Source of the DNA: JAAYXS01 sp964550375
Lineage (GTDB): Bacteria; Planctomycetota; Phycisphaerae; UBA1845; Fen-1342
Length of the DNA stretch: 64,000 nt
Direction of reading: 5' to 3'
Assembly: GCA_964550375.1 (NCBI GenBank)
Contig: CAZJYX010000010.1
Span: 1-64,000 of the forward strand
The stretch's first letter is position 1. Each line of letters opens with the position of its first letter. Below, one piece after another: positions 51,602-62,952 of this stretch. The translations under genes were made by a program, and so were the position numbers. The notes under the pieces were generated by a model that worked only from the letters and a program-made list of their open reading frames with translations, was not told the DNA's origin and searched no databases.

Positions 51602-52843
51602 CTACGGGTAGTGCGCCTCGAACATGGTGGTGAACTGTCCGCTCGACGGCTGCTGTGCCGGCGTGGCGTCGCTGCGCTGCAGGTAGGTAAGGTCCTCATC
51701 GCCCCAACTGGCGGCGCGCACTTCGGCCCGCGTGTTCAGTGCCGACAGGCCCTCCAACTGGCTGGCCGGCAGGCGGCGGTTCTCCTGGTCGAACGCGATC
51801 AGCACATACGGCTGGAACGGGCAGGGGCGGTTGTGCCGCACGACGACGGCGTAGCGGCCGTCGACCAGCCGCACCTTGGTACCGATGGGGAACGGCTGCA
51901 CGAGCCGGCCGAACTCCTGCATCAGCAGGTTGTCGTACAGGCGTCGGTGCGGACCGGCGGTCATCTCCCACAAGGCCCGCACGGGCGAGCGCGCCTCCTG
52001 GAAAACGTAGGCGGACGTGCCGGCGTCGAACGCGTCGGCGATGCGGGCGATCCGGGTGAACACGTGCAGGCTGTCGGGCGGCATGTGCTTGGGGTAGCCG
52101 CGGCCGCAGCAATTTTCGTGGTGACAGCGCACGATCAAGCGGCCGTGTGATGGGAAGCCGCGGGGCAGCAGGTCGACGGCCGTGAGCGGATGTTGCCGCA
52201 CCTGCCAGCATTCCTCCGACGTCAGTGGCGCTTCGGACGCGTACAGCCCGGCCAGGGGCAGCAGGCCGATGTCCATGAACAGCGTTCCGATGCCCAGGGT
52301 GACCGGGTTCAGCATGGCCCGGCTGTCGCGGTAGCGCAGGCGCGTCTGGCGCGCCCGCTCCTCGACGACGTAGTCACGCGCGGACTCGGCCAGCAGCAGG
52401 CTCAGGAATACGACGTTGGCGCCGTGTTGGCGCAGGAAGCTTTCCGGTCCGGCGGCCGGGGTCAGCAGGGCCGTGGAGACGGGCTCGCGTGCCAGGTATC
52501 CGACGACGTCTTCGATCACGCGACGAAACGGGCTCAGGTCCACGGGGCGCAGGGTTTTGCGCTCGGCGAAGAGGCGGGCCATTTTGCCGAGCACTTCGCT
52601 GAGCTGTTCCTGAATCGTCTCGGCGGTTTCGCGCTGGCGGGAGAGGTCCTCGAACTCGACCAGCTCATCGAGGGTCGGGTCGCTGATGCTCAGCATCACT
52701 TGCGGGAATCGTTCGCGGAGCAGGGCGATATCGGTCGGCGTCAGTGCCCGGTCGGCGCCCAGCAGTGTGCGACCCTCGTGGGCCAGCCGTTCGCGCAGTT
52801 GCATGCCCGGCTCAAGCTCGCTGGTAGGTAGGAGAATCGGCAT
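51602..52843 (-). CDS. HD-GYP domain protein with degenerate metal site
   Basis: A 413-residue protein. Residues about 130-290 are an HD-GYP domain, a fold that normally hydrolyses cyclic di-GMP. HHENCCGRGYP (241-251) and ADAFDAGTS (269-277) are well kept, and His140 and His218 are in place. The HD doublet reads Met190-Asp191 (FMDIG) and the following lysine is missing (DIGLL), so activity is doubtful; it could be a binding protein. The N-terminal 100 residues and the C-terminal part (about 315-385, beta-rich, VRLVDGRYAVVVRHN) are typical flanks of planctomycete HD-GYP proteins. Confidence 0.85.
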   Translation of the reverse strand: MPILLPTSELEPGMQLRERLAHEGRTLLGADRALTPTDIALLRERFPQVMLSISDPTLDELVEFEDLSRQRETAETIQEQLSEVLGKMARLFAERKTLRPVDLSPFRRVIEDVVGYLAREPVSTALLTPAAGPESFLRQHGANVVFLSLLLAESARDYVVEERARQTRLRYRDSRAMLNPVTLGIGTLFMDIGLLPLAGLYASEAPLTSEECWQVRQHPLTAVDLLPRGFPSHGRLIVRCHHENCCGRGYPKHMPPDSLHVFTRIARIADAFDAGTSAYVFQEARSPVRALWEMTAGPHRRLYDNLLMQEFGRLVQPFPIGTKVRLVDGRYAVVVRHNRPCPFQPYVLIAFDQENRRLPASQLEGLSALNTRAEVRAASWGDEDLTYLQRSDATPAQQPSSGQFTTMFEAHYP

Positions 52844-53037
52844 AGTTAGAGCGTCTCAGCGCCAGTACGCCATGTCTGCCCCGGGCCGGGTTCACGTCTC
52901 AGGGTACATCGAACCGGGCGCGGAGTCGGTGTTGCCAATATGCCGGGCGGGCCGCGCCGGGCGTGCGCGGCAAGATGCTATGGGAACCAGGCTATCGGGG
53001 GGTCCGCATAACCAGCCGGGGCGCGGCGGCCGGCGGC

Positions 53038-53763
53038 TCAGGCTGACGGGAGCTGCCGCACGAGCGTGGTCAGGGCGTGCAGGTCGGCGAACTCGTAGTC
53101 GGGCTGGTCACGACCGATATCGTGGATGCGCTGGGTGCGGTTGAGCCAGCCGCTGCGCAGGCCGGCGGCCCGGGCGCCGCCGACGTCGCTGTGCAGCGAG
53201 TCGCCGACGTGGATGACGCGCTCAGGGCGCCAGCCGGTGCGCTGCAAGGCTTCGGCGAAGATGAGCGGGGCCGGCTTATATGAGCGCACGTCCTCGGATG
53301 TCACGACTTCCGCCGGCTGGAGGCCATAGCGCGCCAGACAGGCCAGCAGGTCGGCGCGGTCGGCGTTGGACACGATGCAGATCGGCAGGGGGAAGCTGGT
53401 GAAGAACTCGGTTGCTTCCGGCTGCAGGGGTGCCGCGCGCCAGTAGGCGGTCAGTTGGCGCACGTAGGGATATGGATCAATGGTCGTACCGTGGTCGGCC
53501 ACGGTTGCCCGCAGCGTGCGCGCCTCGACTTCGAAGAGCGTGGCGAACTCGGCGTCGTTGGCGTGGTCCAGGGCCAGGAAGAAGCGCTCGCCCCAGGCGA
53601 CGCCCAGCGCGCGCGGCGATAGGTCCAGGCCTACTGCCGCGATGACGTCCTGGCAGACGCGCTCGACGGCGGCGCGATCACCGGTGGTGAGCGTGCCGTA
53701 CATGTCGAGGAGTATGCCGTCCAGCGGCGCGTGCGTTGGACTGCTGCGGCCTAGAGTGTGCAC
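53038..53763 (-). CDS. HAD-superfamily hydrolase, subfamily IA
   Basis: A 241-residue phosphatase-fold protein. Motif I is LLDMYGTL (nucleophile Asp20; Tyr replaces the second Asp, common in this subfamily), motif II CIVSNADR, the lysine is in YKPAP, and motif III is HVGDSLHSDV. It should hydrolyse a small phosphorylated metabolite; the substrate is unknown. It overlaps the end of the nitroreductase gene by 13 bases, implying one transcript. Confidence 0.9.
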   Translation of the reverse strand: MHTLGRSSPTHAPLDGILLDMYGTLTTGDRAAVERVCQDVIAAVGLDLSPRALGVAWGERFFLALDHANDAEFATLFEVEARTLRATVADHGTTIDPYPYVRQLTAYWRAAPLQPEATEFFTSFPLPICIVSNADRADLLACLARYGLQPAEVVTSEDVRSYKPAPLIFAEALQRTGWRPERVIHVGDSLHSDVGGARAAGLRSGWLNRTQRIHDIGRDQPDYEFADLHALTTLVRQLPSA

Positions 53764-54356
53764 AGGGCGGCCGTCTGTCCCCAGGTGCCGGCGAAGACTA
53801 AGTCGCGCAGCGGGCGGCGCTCGCGCGGGGCTTCCTCGCGTACTCGCAGGTCATCCGGCAGCGCGCCCAGGTCGCCCAGATAGCCGACTGCCATGGCGGT
53901 GACGGCGTCGAAGTCGCCGGGGATCTCGTAGAGGTCGCGGGCGCGCTCGGCGTCGAAGCCCGCCATGACGTGCGCGTGCAAATCGAGGGTCATGGCCTGG
54001 ATGATCAGGTTTTCGGTGGCCAGCCCGATATCGTGCCAGGCGTGGGCGTTGGGCTTTCCGTCGTGGGCGAAATGCTGCTGGGCCACGGCCAGGATCAGCA
54101 CCGGGGCGTGCTGCGCCCAGACCTGGTTGGCCTGGACCAGGCAGCTTAACATGCGTTCGAATTCGCCGGGGTGATCGCGCGTGGCCAGGATGAAGCGCCA
54201 GGGCTGGTTGTTGTAACAGGACGGCGCCCAGCGGGCCGCCTCGAACAGCGCGCTGAGCTTGGTGTTTTCGACTGGGCGCTGGGCGAAGGCCCGCGGGCTC
54301 CAGCGGCGCGCCAGCAGGTCGTGCAGCGGCGCGCTGGTCTGCGCAGTCTTTTCCAT
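53751..54356 (-). CDS. Nitroreductase-family flavoprotein
   Basis: A 201-residue FMN-dependent oxidoreductase. The FMN-binding N-terminus RRWSPRAF, ARWAPSCYNNQPWRF and the central WHDIGLATENLIIQA are typical of the nitroreductase family; VGYLGDLGALPDDLR is the usual C-terminal element. It would reduce nitro or quinone compounds with NAD(P)H. A GGGAG ribosome site lies 6 bases before the ATG. It is between ferritin and HAD genes, so a stress role is plausible. Confidence 0.92.
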   Translation of the reverse strand: MEKTAQTSAPLHDLLARRWSPRAFAQRPVENTKLSALFEAARWAPSCYNNQPWRFILATRDHPGEFERMLSCLVQANQVWAQHAPVLILAVAQQHFAHDGKPNAHAWHDIGLATENLIIQAMTLDLHAHVMAGFDAERARDLYEIPGDFDAVTAMAVGYLGDLGALPDDLRVREEAPRERRPLRDLVFAGTWGQTAALCTL

Positions 54357-54419
54357 GGTTTACTCCCTATGGTGGCCGCCCTCCGCGGCGGCCGACGCGG
54401 CCGGGCTGCCCGCGGACGG

Positions 54420-54914
54420 TTACTTGCGTGCGGCCAGCAGATGGCCGACGTAGGCCTCGAGTTGCAGCAGGTGGTCGCCGGCCATGCGCGCGACGTCGGC
54501 CAGCAGGCCCATGCTGGCCTCCTCCTCGACCTGCTCGTCCACGAACCAGGAGAGGAAGCTGCGCGACGCGTAGTCCTTCTCCTTCTCGGCCAGCGCGACC
54601 AAGTCGTTGATCTGCCCGGTCACCTTGCGCTCGTGGGCCAGGGCGGCCTCGATGGCGGCCAGGACGGTCGGCCACTCGAGCGGCGGCGCGGGCAGGGCCG
54701 CCAGCTTGACCTGTCCGCCGACTTCGAGCACGTAGTCCAGGATCTTCATGGCGTGCTCGCGCTCCTCCTCGACCTGGGCGCGAAATAGCTTGGACAGCCG
54801 ATCCAGGCTCTGCTGTGAGAACATGCACGCCATCGACAGATAGATCTGTGACGCGGTGAACTCGTGTGCAATCTGCTCATTGAGCTTGGCATTCATCGCT
54901 TCGGAAATCGCCAT
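54420..54914 (-). CDS. Ferritin (iron storage)
   Basis: A 164-residue non-haem ferritin that oxidises and stores iron in a 24-subunit shell. The four-helix bundle carries the ferroxidase ligands Glu18 (AHEFTAS), EEEREHAMK (Glu50, His53) and EQVEEE near 127. Length is typical of bacterial FtnA. It begins 151 bases after the phosphoglycerate mutase stop, with a possible promoter of its own. The nitroreductase and HAD genes lie downstream. Confidence 0.94.
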   Translation of the reverse strand: MAISEAMNAKLNEQIAHEFTASQIYLSMACMFSQQSLDRLSKLFRAQVEEEREHAMKILDYVLEVGGQVKLAALPAPPLEWPTVLAAIEAALAHERKVTGQINDLVALAEKEKDYASRSFLSWFVDEQVEEEASMGLLADVARMAGDHLLQLEAYVGHLLAARK

Positions 54915-55023
54915 GTCCTGTGCCTTTCGTTTAAGCAGGTCTACTACGTCCGGCTTGATGTGTCTCCGGCGGCCAGCGCCCGGACCGCCCGGCCGCCCAC
55001 CTCCTGTAACCGGCTAATTAGAG

Positions 55024-55029
55024 ATTCTA
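55024..55029 (-). promoter_or_regulatory. Candidate -10 box upstream of ferritin
   Basis: TAGAAT reads on the minus strand at 55029-55024, about 110 bases before the ferritin ATG, inside a locally A+T-rich patch between the two genes. The -35 region (TGGCGA at 17 bases) is poor. Confidence 0.35.
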
Positions 55030-55065
55030 TTCCGTTTACTCCGCCATCGCCACTTGGCGGCCGGG

Positions 55066-56259
55066 TTACGTGCGGCAGAACAAACCCATCAGCTCGTATC
55101 CGCGCTCCAGCAGCCACCCGCCCGCCAGCGCCTCGCGCTCGGAGAAGGGGCGACCCTCCACGGCTGCGATGCCGGTGCCGGCCAGGCAGAACGGCGGCGG
55201 CTCGGACGAGTGCGCCATCGTGGTGCAGGGCGTGGGATGGTCGGGCACGACGAGTATCCGCCAGTGCTCATGCCGGCGCAGCGCTTCGAGCACGGGGCCC
55301 ACGACGAGTTCGTCGATCTGCTCGAGCGCCTTGATCTTGGTTTGCCAGTCGCCGGAATGCGCTGCCTCGTCCGGCGCCTCGATATGCACGGCGACCAGGT
55401 CGTACTGGTCCAGTGCCGCCACGGCGTAGCGGCCCTTGGCGGCATAGTCCGTGTCCGGCAGGCCGGTGGCGCCCGGCACGGCGATCAGATCCATGCCCAT
55501 CAGCAGCGCCTGCCCGCGAATGATGTCCACGGCCGTAATCATTGCGCCGCGCAAGCCGAAGCGCTCCACGAACGGATCCAGACGGGCCGGCGGTCCCTCG
55601 CCCCACAGCCAGATGTCCGTGACGGGCGGGCGGTCCTGTTCGCGCCGCAGGCGGTTGATCTCGTGGTCGTGCAGCAACGGGCGCGCCCGGTCCATCAGGT
55701 CCAGCACGCGCGCCGAGCCGCGGCCACGCGCCCGATGAGCCGCGACCGGCTGGTTGGGAATGTTGTGCGGCGGCGTGCATGAGGGTTGCAGGTCAAACTC
55801 GGACCCGCCCGCGGCGATCATCAGGTTGCGATACTGCACGCCGACGTGGAACTTGCAGCGCTCGCCGGCAAACCAGCGGTTCAGGTCGGCGATGAGGCGT
55901 TCTGCCTCCGCGTCGGTCGTGTGGCCGCCGGTGTAGTCGCGCAGCACGCCATCCGCGATCGTCACGAAGTTGCAGCGGAAGATCAGCTCATCCGGCCCGG
56001 CATGGAGTCCTTTGGCGGCGGCCTCGATAGGCGCCCGGCCGGTGTAGTGGACGTCGGGGTCGTACCCGAAGACGGTGAGCGTCCCCACGTCGGTACCGGG
56101 GATGTACCGGGCGGGGCAGGTGACCAGCCGACCCAGGCGGCCGTTTTGCGCGATCCAATCCATGTTTGGCAGGCGGGCGACTTCCAGCGGCGTCCGTCCG
56201 TCGAGCTGCGGCAGCGGCTCGTCGGCCGCCCCGTCCGGGAGAATGATTGCGTACTTCAT
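55066..56259 (-). CDS. apgM: Cofactor-independent phosphoglycerate mutase, ApgM family
   Basis: A 397-residue alkaline-phosphatase-superfamily enzyme that interconverts 3- and 2-phosphoglycerate; some relatives are annotated as homoserine kinases. IILPDGAADEP gives the first metal aspartate, GTDVGTLTVFGYDP the nucleophile region, and HIEAPDEAAHSGD and VVPDHPTPC the other metal ligands. The nucleophile, Ser in SDVAN of most members, is Thr56 here. The ATG at 56259 has GGAG 5 bases upstream; an upstream in-frame extension is unlikely. Confidence 0.88.
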   Translation of the reverse strand: MKYAIILPDGAADEPLPQLDGRTPLEVARLPNMDWIAQNGRLGRLVTCPARYIPGTDVGTLTVFGYDPDVHYTGRAPIEAAAKGLHAGPDELIFRCNFVTIADGVLRDYTGGHTTDAEAERLIADLNRWFAGERCKFHVGVQYRNLMIAAGGSEFDLQPSCTPPHNIPNQPVAAHRARGRGSARVLDLMDRARPLLHDHEINRLRREQDRPPVTDIWLWGEGPPARLDPFVERFGLRGAMITAVDIIRGQALLMGMDLIAVPGATGLPDTDYAAKGRYAVAALDQYDLVAVHIEAPDEAAHSGDWQTKIKALEQIDELVVGPVLEALRRHEHWRILVVPDHPTPCTTMAHSSEPPPFCLAGTGIAAVEGRPFSEREALAGGWLLERGYELMGLFCRT

Positions 56260-56379
56260 GGTGACTCCGCGCTGTCCACAGCCTTCCGGGCCGTCCCAAC
56301 GCCTACCTGCCAGCCCCAGGATGTTAGACCGACTTACGCGTACCGCAACGGGGCGTGCCGGCCGCCGCGCGCCGGCTTT

Positions 56380-56409
56380 TTGACAGCGCGCCGGCGCTTT
56401 TCGTACAAT
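56380..56409 (+). promoter_or_regulatory. Near-consensus sigma-70 promoter of lpxD
   Basis: A perfect TTGACA (56380-56385) and TACAAT (56404-56409) are spaced by 18 bases. Transcription would start near 56416, leaving a leader of about 105 bases before lpxD. Confidence 0.7.
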
Positions 56410-56520
56410 GGTTGCCACTTGGTGGTCCGCCGCAGCGGGCTGGCTCAGGGCCGACGCTGCTTCCGTGGCGGACTGCCGGACACCTGGTCTTACCTGGTCC
56501 AAGAGAACGCAAGTGGCGGC

Positions 56521-57600
56521 ATGGCAGTCACCTTAGCTGAGGCCTGCGAAGCACTTAGGCAGCACGGGCTCGAGCCGGCCCTGGCCGGCGATCCGGGCTT
56601 CGTGATCCACGGCGTTGCCACGCTGGAGGAGGCCGGGGAAGGTGACATTTCCTTCCTGGCGAATCCCAAGTACGAGAAGCTGCTGAGCACGACACGGGCC
56701 TCTGCGGTGGTGTTGCGCCTGGAGGTGGAAGCTCCGGATCGGCTGAGTCTTATCCGGGTGGCGGACCCGTACGCCGCCATTACGGCGTTGATGGTCAAGC
56801 TGCACGGCTATCGCCAACACCCGCAAGTGCCGCGGAACGCCGCTCCGCCCAACATCGCGCCCAGTGCGCACATAGGCGAGCGCGCGACGATTCACCCGGG
56901 CGTGACCATCGCCGAGGAGGTCGTGGTCGGCGATGACGCCGTGATCTACCCCGGCTGCTACGTTGGGCCTAAGTGTCGTATTGGCAAGGAGTTGTTGCTG
57001 TTTCCCAATGTGGTCATCTATGACGGCACGATCATAGGTGACAGGGTTACGATTCACGCCGGCACGGTCATCGGGAATGATGGGCTGGGGTATGCCCCGG
57101 TGGGCGGCAAGTGGGTGAAGATCCCGCAGATCGGCATCGTGGAGATCGGCGACGACGTCGAGATCGGCTCGAACTGCTCGATCGACCGGGCGACGCTGGG
57201 CCGGACGCGCATTGCCTCCGGCACGAAGTTCAGCAACCTGATCGCCATTGGACACGGCGCCCAGATTGGGGAGGACTGCCTGTTTGTCGCGCAGGTGGGC
57301 ATAGCGGGCTCGGCCACCGTTGGGAAGCACGTGACGATGGCGGGCCAGGCGGGCGTGGTGGGGCACATTCGCATCGGCGACAACGCGACGGTTGGGGCGA
57401 AGGCCGGCGTGATCAATGATGTTCCGGCGGGGCAGACCGTACTGGGTCAGCCCGCCATGCCGATTCACGACACCAAGCGCCGGGTGGCCTACGAGCTGCG
57501 TCTGCCGGAGCTGTTCAAGCAAGTCAAGCGTCAGGAGCAGCGGCTGGCGGAGCTGGAGAAGCTGTTGGAACAGGCTGGCGGCCGATTGCCAGCGGACTAG
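56521..57600 (+). CDS. lpxD: UDP-3-O-acylglucosamine N-acyltransferase LpxD
   Basis: A 359-residue enzyme that adds the second acyl chain in lipid A synthesis. The N-terminal uridine-binding domain (about 1-100, ISFLANPKYEKLLSTTRASAVV) is followed by many hexapeptide repeats forming a left-handed beta-helix (about 105-315), with IAIGHGAQIG holding the catalytic histidine. A C-terminal coiled-coil-like helix (about 325-355) is typical. Full-length; start at 56521 gives the family N-terminus. It shows the organism makes lipid A. Confidence 0.95.
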   Translation: MAVTLAEACEALRQHGLEPALAGDPGFVIHGVATLEEAGEGDISFLANPKYEKLLSTTRASAVVLRLEVEAPDRLSLIRVADPYAAITALMVKLHGYRQHPQVPRNAAPPNIAPSAHIGERATIHPGVTIAEEVVVGDDAVIYPGCYVGPKCRIGKELLLFPNVVIYDGTIIGDRVTIHAGTVIGNDGLGYAPVGGKWVKIPQIGIVEIGDDVEIGSNCSIDRATLGRTRIASGTKFSNLIAIGHGAQIGEDCLFVAQVGIAGSATVGKHVTMAGQAGVVGHIRIGDNATVGAKAGVINDVPAGQTVLGQPAMPIHDTKRRVAYELRLPELFKQVKRQEQRLAELEKLLEQAGGRLPAD

Positions 57601-57832
57601 GCTGGCCAGCGCTGTTATCGGGCGTATTGCGGCTGTGGGAAGCCGTGCAACTCGGGGGCGCCGCCACCACAGCTAAAGATAGGGGCTTCACGGGTCGATG
57701 CGCCGACATGGCCAGCGGTCCCGGCGATCGCGCGCCGGTTCACTTGTGGGTTCGGGTGGACAGGCCGACCGTCCGGTTTGTGCCGACTTTCTGTCTTTGC
57801 GAACAAGGGCAGCGCGCGCACGGGAGACTGCG

Positions 57833-57910
57833 ATGACCACGTCTGAGGGCACCTGCATGTTTGCGGCCCGGGTAGCGACCGCCGCACCGGCGGGAATCTA
57901 CGAACGGTGA
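57833..57910 (+). CDS. Possible 25-residue leader peptide before the hybrid kinase
   Basis: A 26-codon frame starts with ATG at 57833, has GGGAG 6 bases upstream, and ends one base before the kinase ATG at 57912. Translation of it could be coupled to the kinase. The peptide is not recognisable, so it may be chance. Confidence 0.3.
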   Translation: MTTSEGTCMFAARVATAAPAGIYER

Positions 57911-57911
57911 C

Positions 57912-60833
<2,922 letters not shown>

Positions 60834-60841
60834 GCCGCCGG

Positions 60842-61666
60842 TTACCAGCCGATCACCGACACTTCCGGGAGGCGCAAGCTGCGCAACCTGGCACCGAGCT
60901 CCTGCTGTTCCAAGGTTAACCGCTGCAGGGCGCGCTGGGCCTGGTCGCGGGGCAGCTCCACCTCACACGCCCAGCGCTCTGAGAGCTCCAGCAGATTGCG
61001 GGCCCGCATGTCTTCCAGGCGGGCTTGCAGCGTCTGCCGGCGCGCCAGGGCGCCGGCCAACTCGATGCTCTTCTGCGCCAGGTCCTGGTTGAGCTTCTCC
61101 AGCACGCCGGCCCCCGCGCGGGCAGCCGCGGCCTCCCGCCGCTCCAGCAGTTCAACGCGCGCCAGGGCAACCTGTTCCTGTGCCGCCGTCGTTTCTATCC
61201 CGTCTACCACACCTGCTTCATGCATCCGGCCCAAATACTCCACGCGCTGCTCCCGCAGTTCCACAACCTTGGCCATCTCGGCCACCACGGGGCTGGTCTC
61301 CACCGCCTCGACAGCGCGTTGACCGATCTTGGCGATCTGCTCGGTGATGGCCTGCTCGGCCGCCGCTAAGCCAGCCAGCGCCAGCTCGGCATCGTTAACG
61401 GCAATTCGTGTGAGCCAGGTCGATACATCGCTTGCACCTCGAAACGTTGGCAGGGCCCGGAGAGCGGCCACGAAGACGTCCTGAACGACGTCCGCGACGT
61501 CCGCCCGCCAGCCGAGCAGGCGGTAGCACAGCCTTGTAATGCGTGGGGCCTGCTCGGCCACCAAGGCGTCAAACGTGGCTGGCGACGGCGGTAACGGTAG
61601 TACTGGGCGGGAGTTATCTGTACATTTGTCGGGCTGTGCCGCCGTCTTCGTCACTCGCCTGCCCAC
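60842..61666 (-). CDS. Sigma region 2 fused to a long coiled coil
   Basis: A 274-residue protein with an unusual design. Residues about 32-98 are a clear ECF sigma region 2 (ITRLCYRLLGWRADVADVVQDVFVAALRAL, then DVSTWLTRIAVND). Region 4, the -35-binding helix-turn-helix, is absent. From about residue 100 to 260 the sequence is a long heptad-rich helix (Ala/Glu/Gln/Leu-rich, such as LNQDLAQKSIELAGALARRQTLQARLEDM) ending in LPEVSVIGW. It may be the result of a deletion joining a sigma gene to a downstream coiled-coil gene, or a functional anti-sigma or sequestering protein. It begins with GTG and is 8 bases from the convergent kinase stop. Confidence 0.75.
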   Translation of the reverse strand: MGRRVTKTAAQPDKCTDNSRPVLPLPPSPATFDALVAEQAPRITRLCYRLLGWRADVADVVQDVFVAALRALPTFRGASDVSTWLTRIAVNDAELALAGLAAAEQAITEQIAKIGQRAVEAVETSPVVAEMAKVVELREQRVEYLGRMHEAGVVDGIETTAAQEQVALARVELLERREAAAARAGAGVLEKLNQDLAQKSIELAGALARRQTLQARLEDMRARNLLELSERWACEVELPRDQAQRALQRLTLEQQELGARLRSLRLPEVSVIGW

Positions 61667-61822
61667 CGTGCTCTCAACCCATTAGACGCGCCGGCCGTCG
61701 GATTCTTACAGCCATCGTACGACGAAGTGACGGAGGTGGACACCGGCGGTTGGGGCTGGCGCCGGGCCGGGTGACGATGGCGGGATCGTGCCGGCCGGGC
61801 GGGCTGTGGTGGTTGGGCGGGT

Positions 61823-61831
61823 TGTTATACT
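61823..61831 (+). promoter_or_regulatory. Extended -10 promoter upstream of lpxI
   Basis: TGTTATACT (TGn followed by TATACT at 61826-61831) would start transcription near 61838, about 108 bases before the lpxI start chosen here. No -35 match is seen, as allowed for extended -10 promoters. Confidence 0.45.
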
Positions 61832-61945
61832 GTCGCCGGCGGCTGCGGGATTGGCTTGTGGCCGCACCAGGTGGAAGACGGCGCCCGGCTGCGGGCGCGG
61901 CCTGGCACGTTTTGTCTGAGTCCCTGTAGACCCCGAAGTAGCAAC

Positions 61946-62824
61946 TTGCCAACGGAAACATCGTCGCCAGCGCTTCCTGACGCCGCCCCGCTAGGCCTGA
62001 TCGCGGGCGAGGGCGAGTTCCCCAAGCTGGTGGCGCGCGGGGCCCGGGCGTGCGGGCGGCGGGTGGCGGTGGTGGCGCTGCGCGGCTCGGCGGCGGCCGA
62101 GTTGCGGGAGTTGGGTGACTACTTCTGCTGGCGCGGCGTGGTGCAGTTGGGGCGGTGGATCCGGGCGCTTAAGCGGGTGGGCTGTCGTGAAGTCGTCATG
62201 GCGGGCCGTGTCCGGAAGTTGGACATGTTCGCCGGCCCGCGCTGGCTGCAGTATTTGCGATACTGGCCGGACCTGACGAGCATACGCGTGTGGTACTATC
62301 ACGCGCGCGACAAGCGCAACGACTCACTGCTGGGCGCCGTCGCGGATGAACTTGAGCGGCGAGGTCTGATCTTGGTCGATTCGACGAAGTACTGCGCGGA
62401 TGCGCTGGCACCGGCGGGCGTCTTGACGCCTTGCGAGCCGCCGCGGACCGTGCTGGATGATGCCGACTTCGCGTGGCCGCTGGCCCGGCAGATAGCCGCC
62501 CTGGACATCGGTCAGGCGGTCGCGGTGAAGGAGCGCGAGATCATCGCGGTCGAGGCCATCGAAGGGACGGACTTGCTGATCGAGCGGACCGGCGAGCTGT
62601 GCCCGGCCGGCGGCTGGACGCTCGTCAAGGTTGCCAAGCCGAACCAGGACATGCGTTTCGACGTGCCCACCATTGGCGTCAACACGATCGAGAAGTTGAA
62701 GAAGGCGCGCGCGGCCGGCGTGGTGATCGAGGCCGGCAAGACGTTGATTCTGCAGCGCGCGGAAACGCTGGCGCTGGCGGCCAGGCTGCGTATTGCGGTG
62801 ATCGGCCGGGCCGACCAGGCTTAG
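61946..62824 (+). CDS. lpxI: UDP-2,3-diacylglucosamine pyrophosphatase LpxI (DUF1009)
   Basis: A 292-residue enzyme that cleaves UDP-2,3-diacylglucosamine to lipid X in lipid A synthesis. LGLIAGEGEFPKLVARGAR at the N-terminus, GCREVVMAGRV, DSTKY, EREIIAVEAIEGTD and VKVAKPNQDMRFDVPTIG are family-diagnostic. The start is uncertain: no ATG is in reach, so TTG at 61946 is proposed, with another TTG at 61856 possible; neither has a good ribosome site. LpxH is not seen in this window. Confidence 0.9.
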   Translation: MPTETSSPALPDAAPLGLIAGEGEFPKLVARGARACGRRVAVVALRGSAAAELRELGDYFCWRGVVQLGRWIRALKRVGCREVVMAGRVRKLDMFAGPRWLQYLRYWPDLTSIRVWYYHARDKRNDSLLGAVADELERRGLILVDSTKYCADALAPAGVLTPCEPPRTVLDDADFAWPLARQIAALDIGQAVAVKEREIIAVEAIEGTDLLIERTGELCPAGGWTLVKVAKPNQDMRFDVPTIGVNTIEKLKKARAAGVVIEAGKTLILQRAETLALAARLRIAVIGRADQA

Positions 62825-62839
62825 CCGGACGATGCGGCG

Positions 62840-62868
62840 CTGACGGCGTGTCGGGGACGCCGTACAAT
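62840..62868 (+). promoter_or_regulatory. Promoter of the double-receiver gene
   Basis: CTGACG (62840-62845) and TACAAT (62863-62868) are spaced by exactly 17 bases. Transcription would start near 62875, about 78 bases before the ATG at 62953. Confidence 0.5.
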
Positions 62869-62952
62869 CGAATCTGGGTTACGATGGTTGCGGTGTGCGC
62901 CGGTGGACGTAATCCGATAGGCGCGGGGGGCTAAAGAGCAGGATGGGACTGG

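Noticed and set aside
57601..57832. Riboswitch in the leader of the hybrid kinase
   Set aside because: No conserved core of a cyclic di-GMP or other known riboswitch could be recognised; the region is short and GC-rich.
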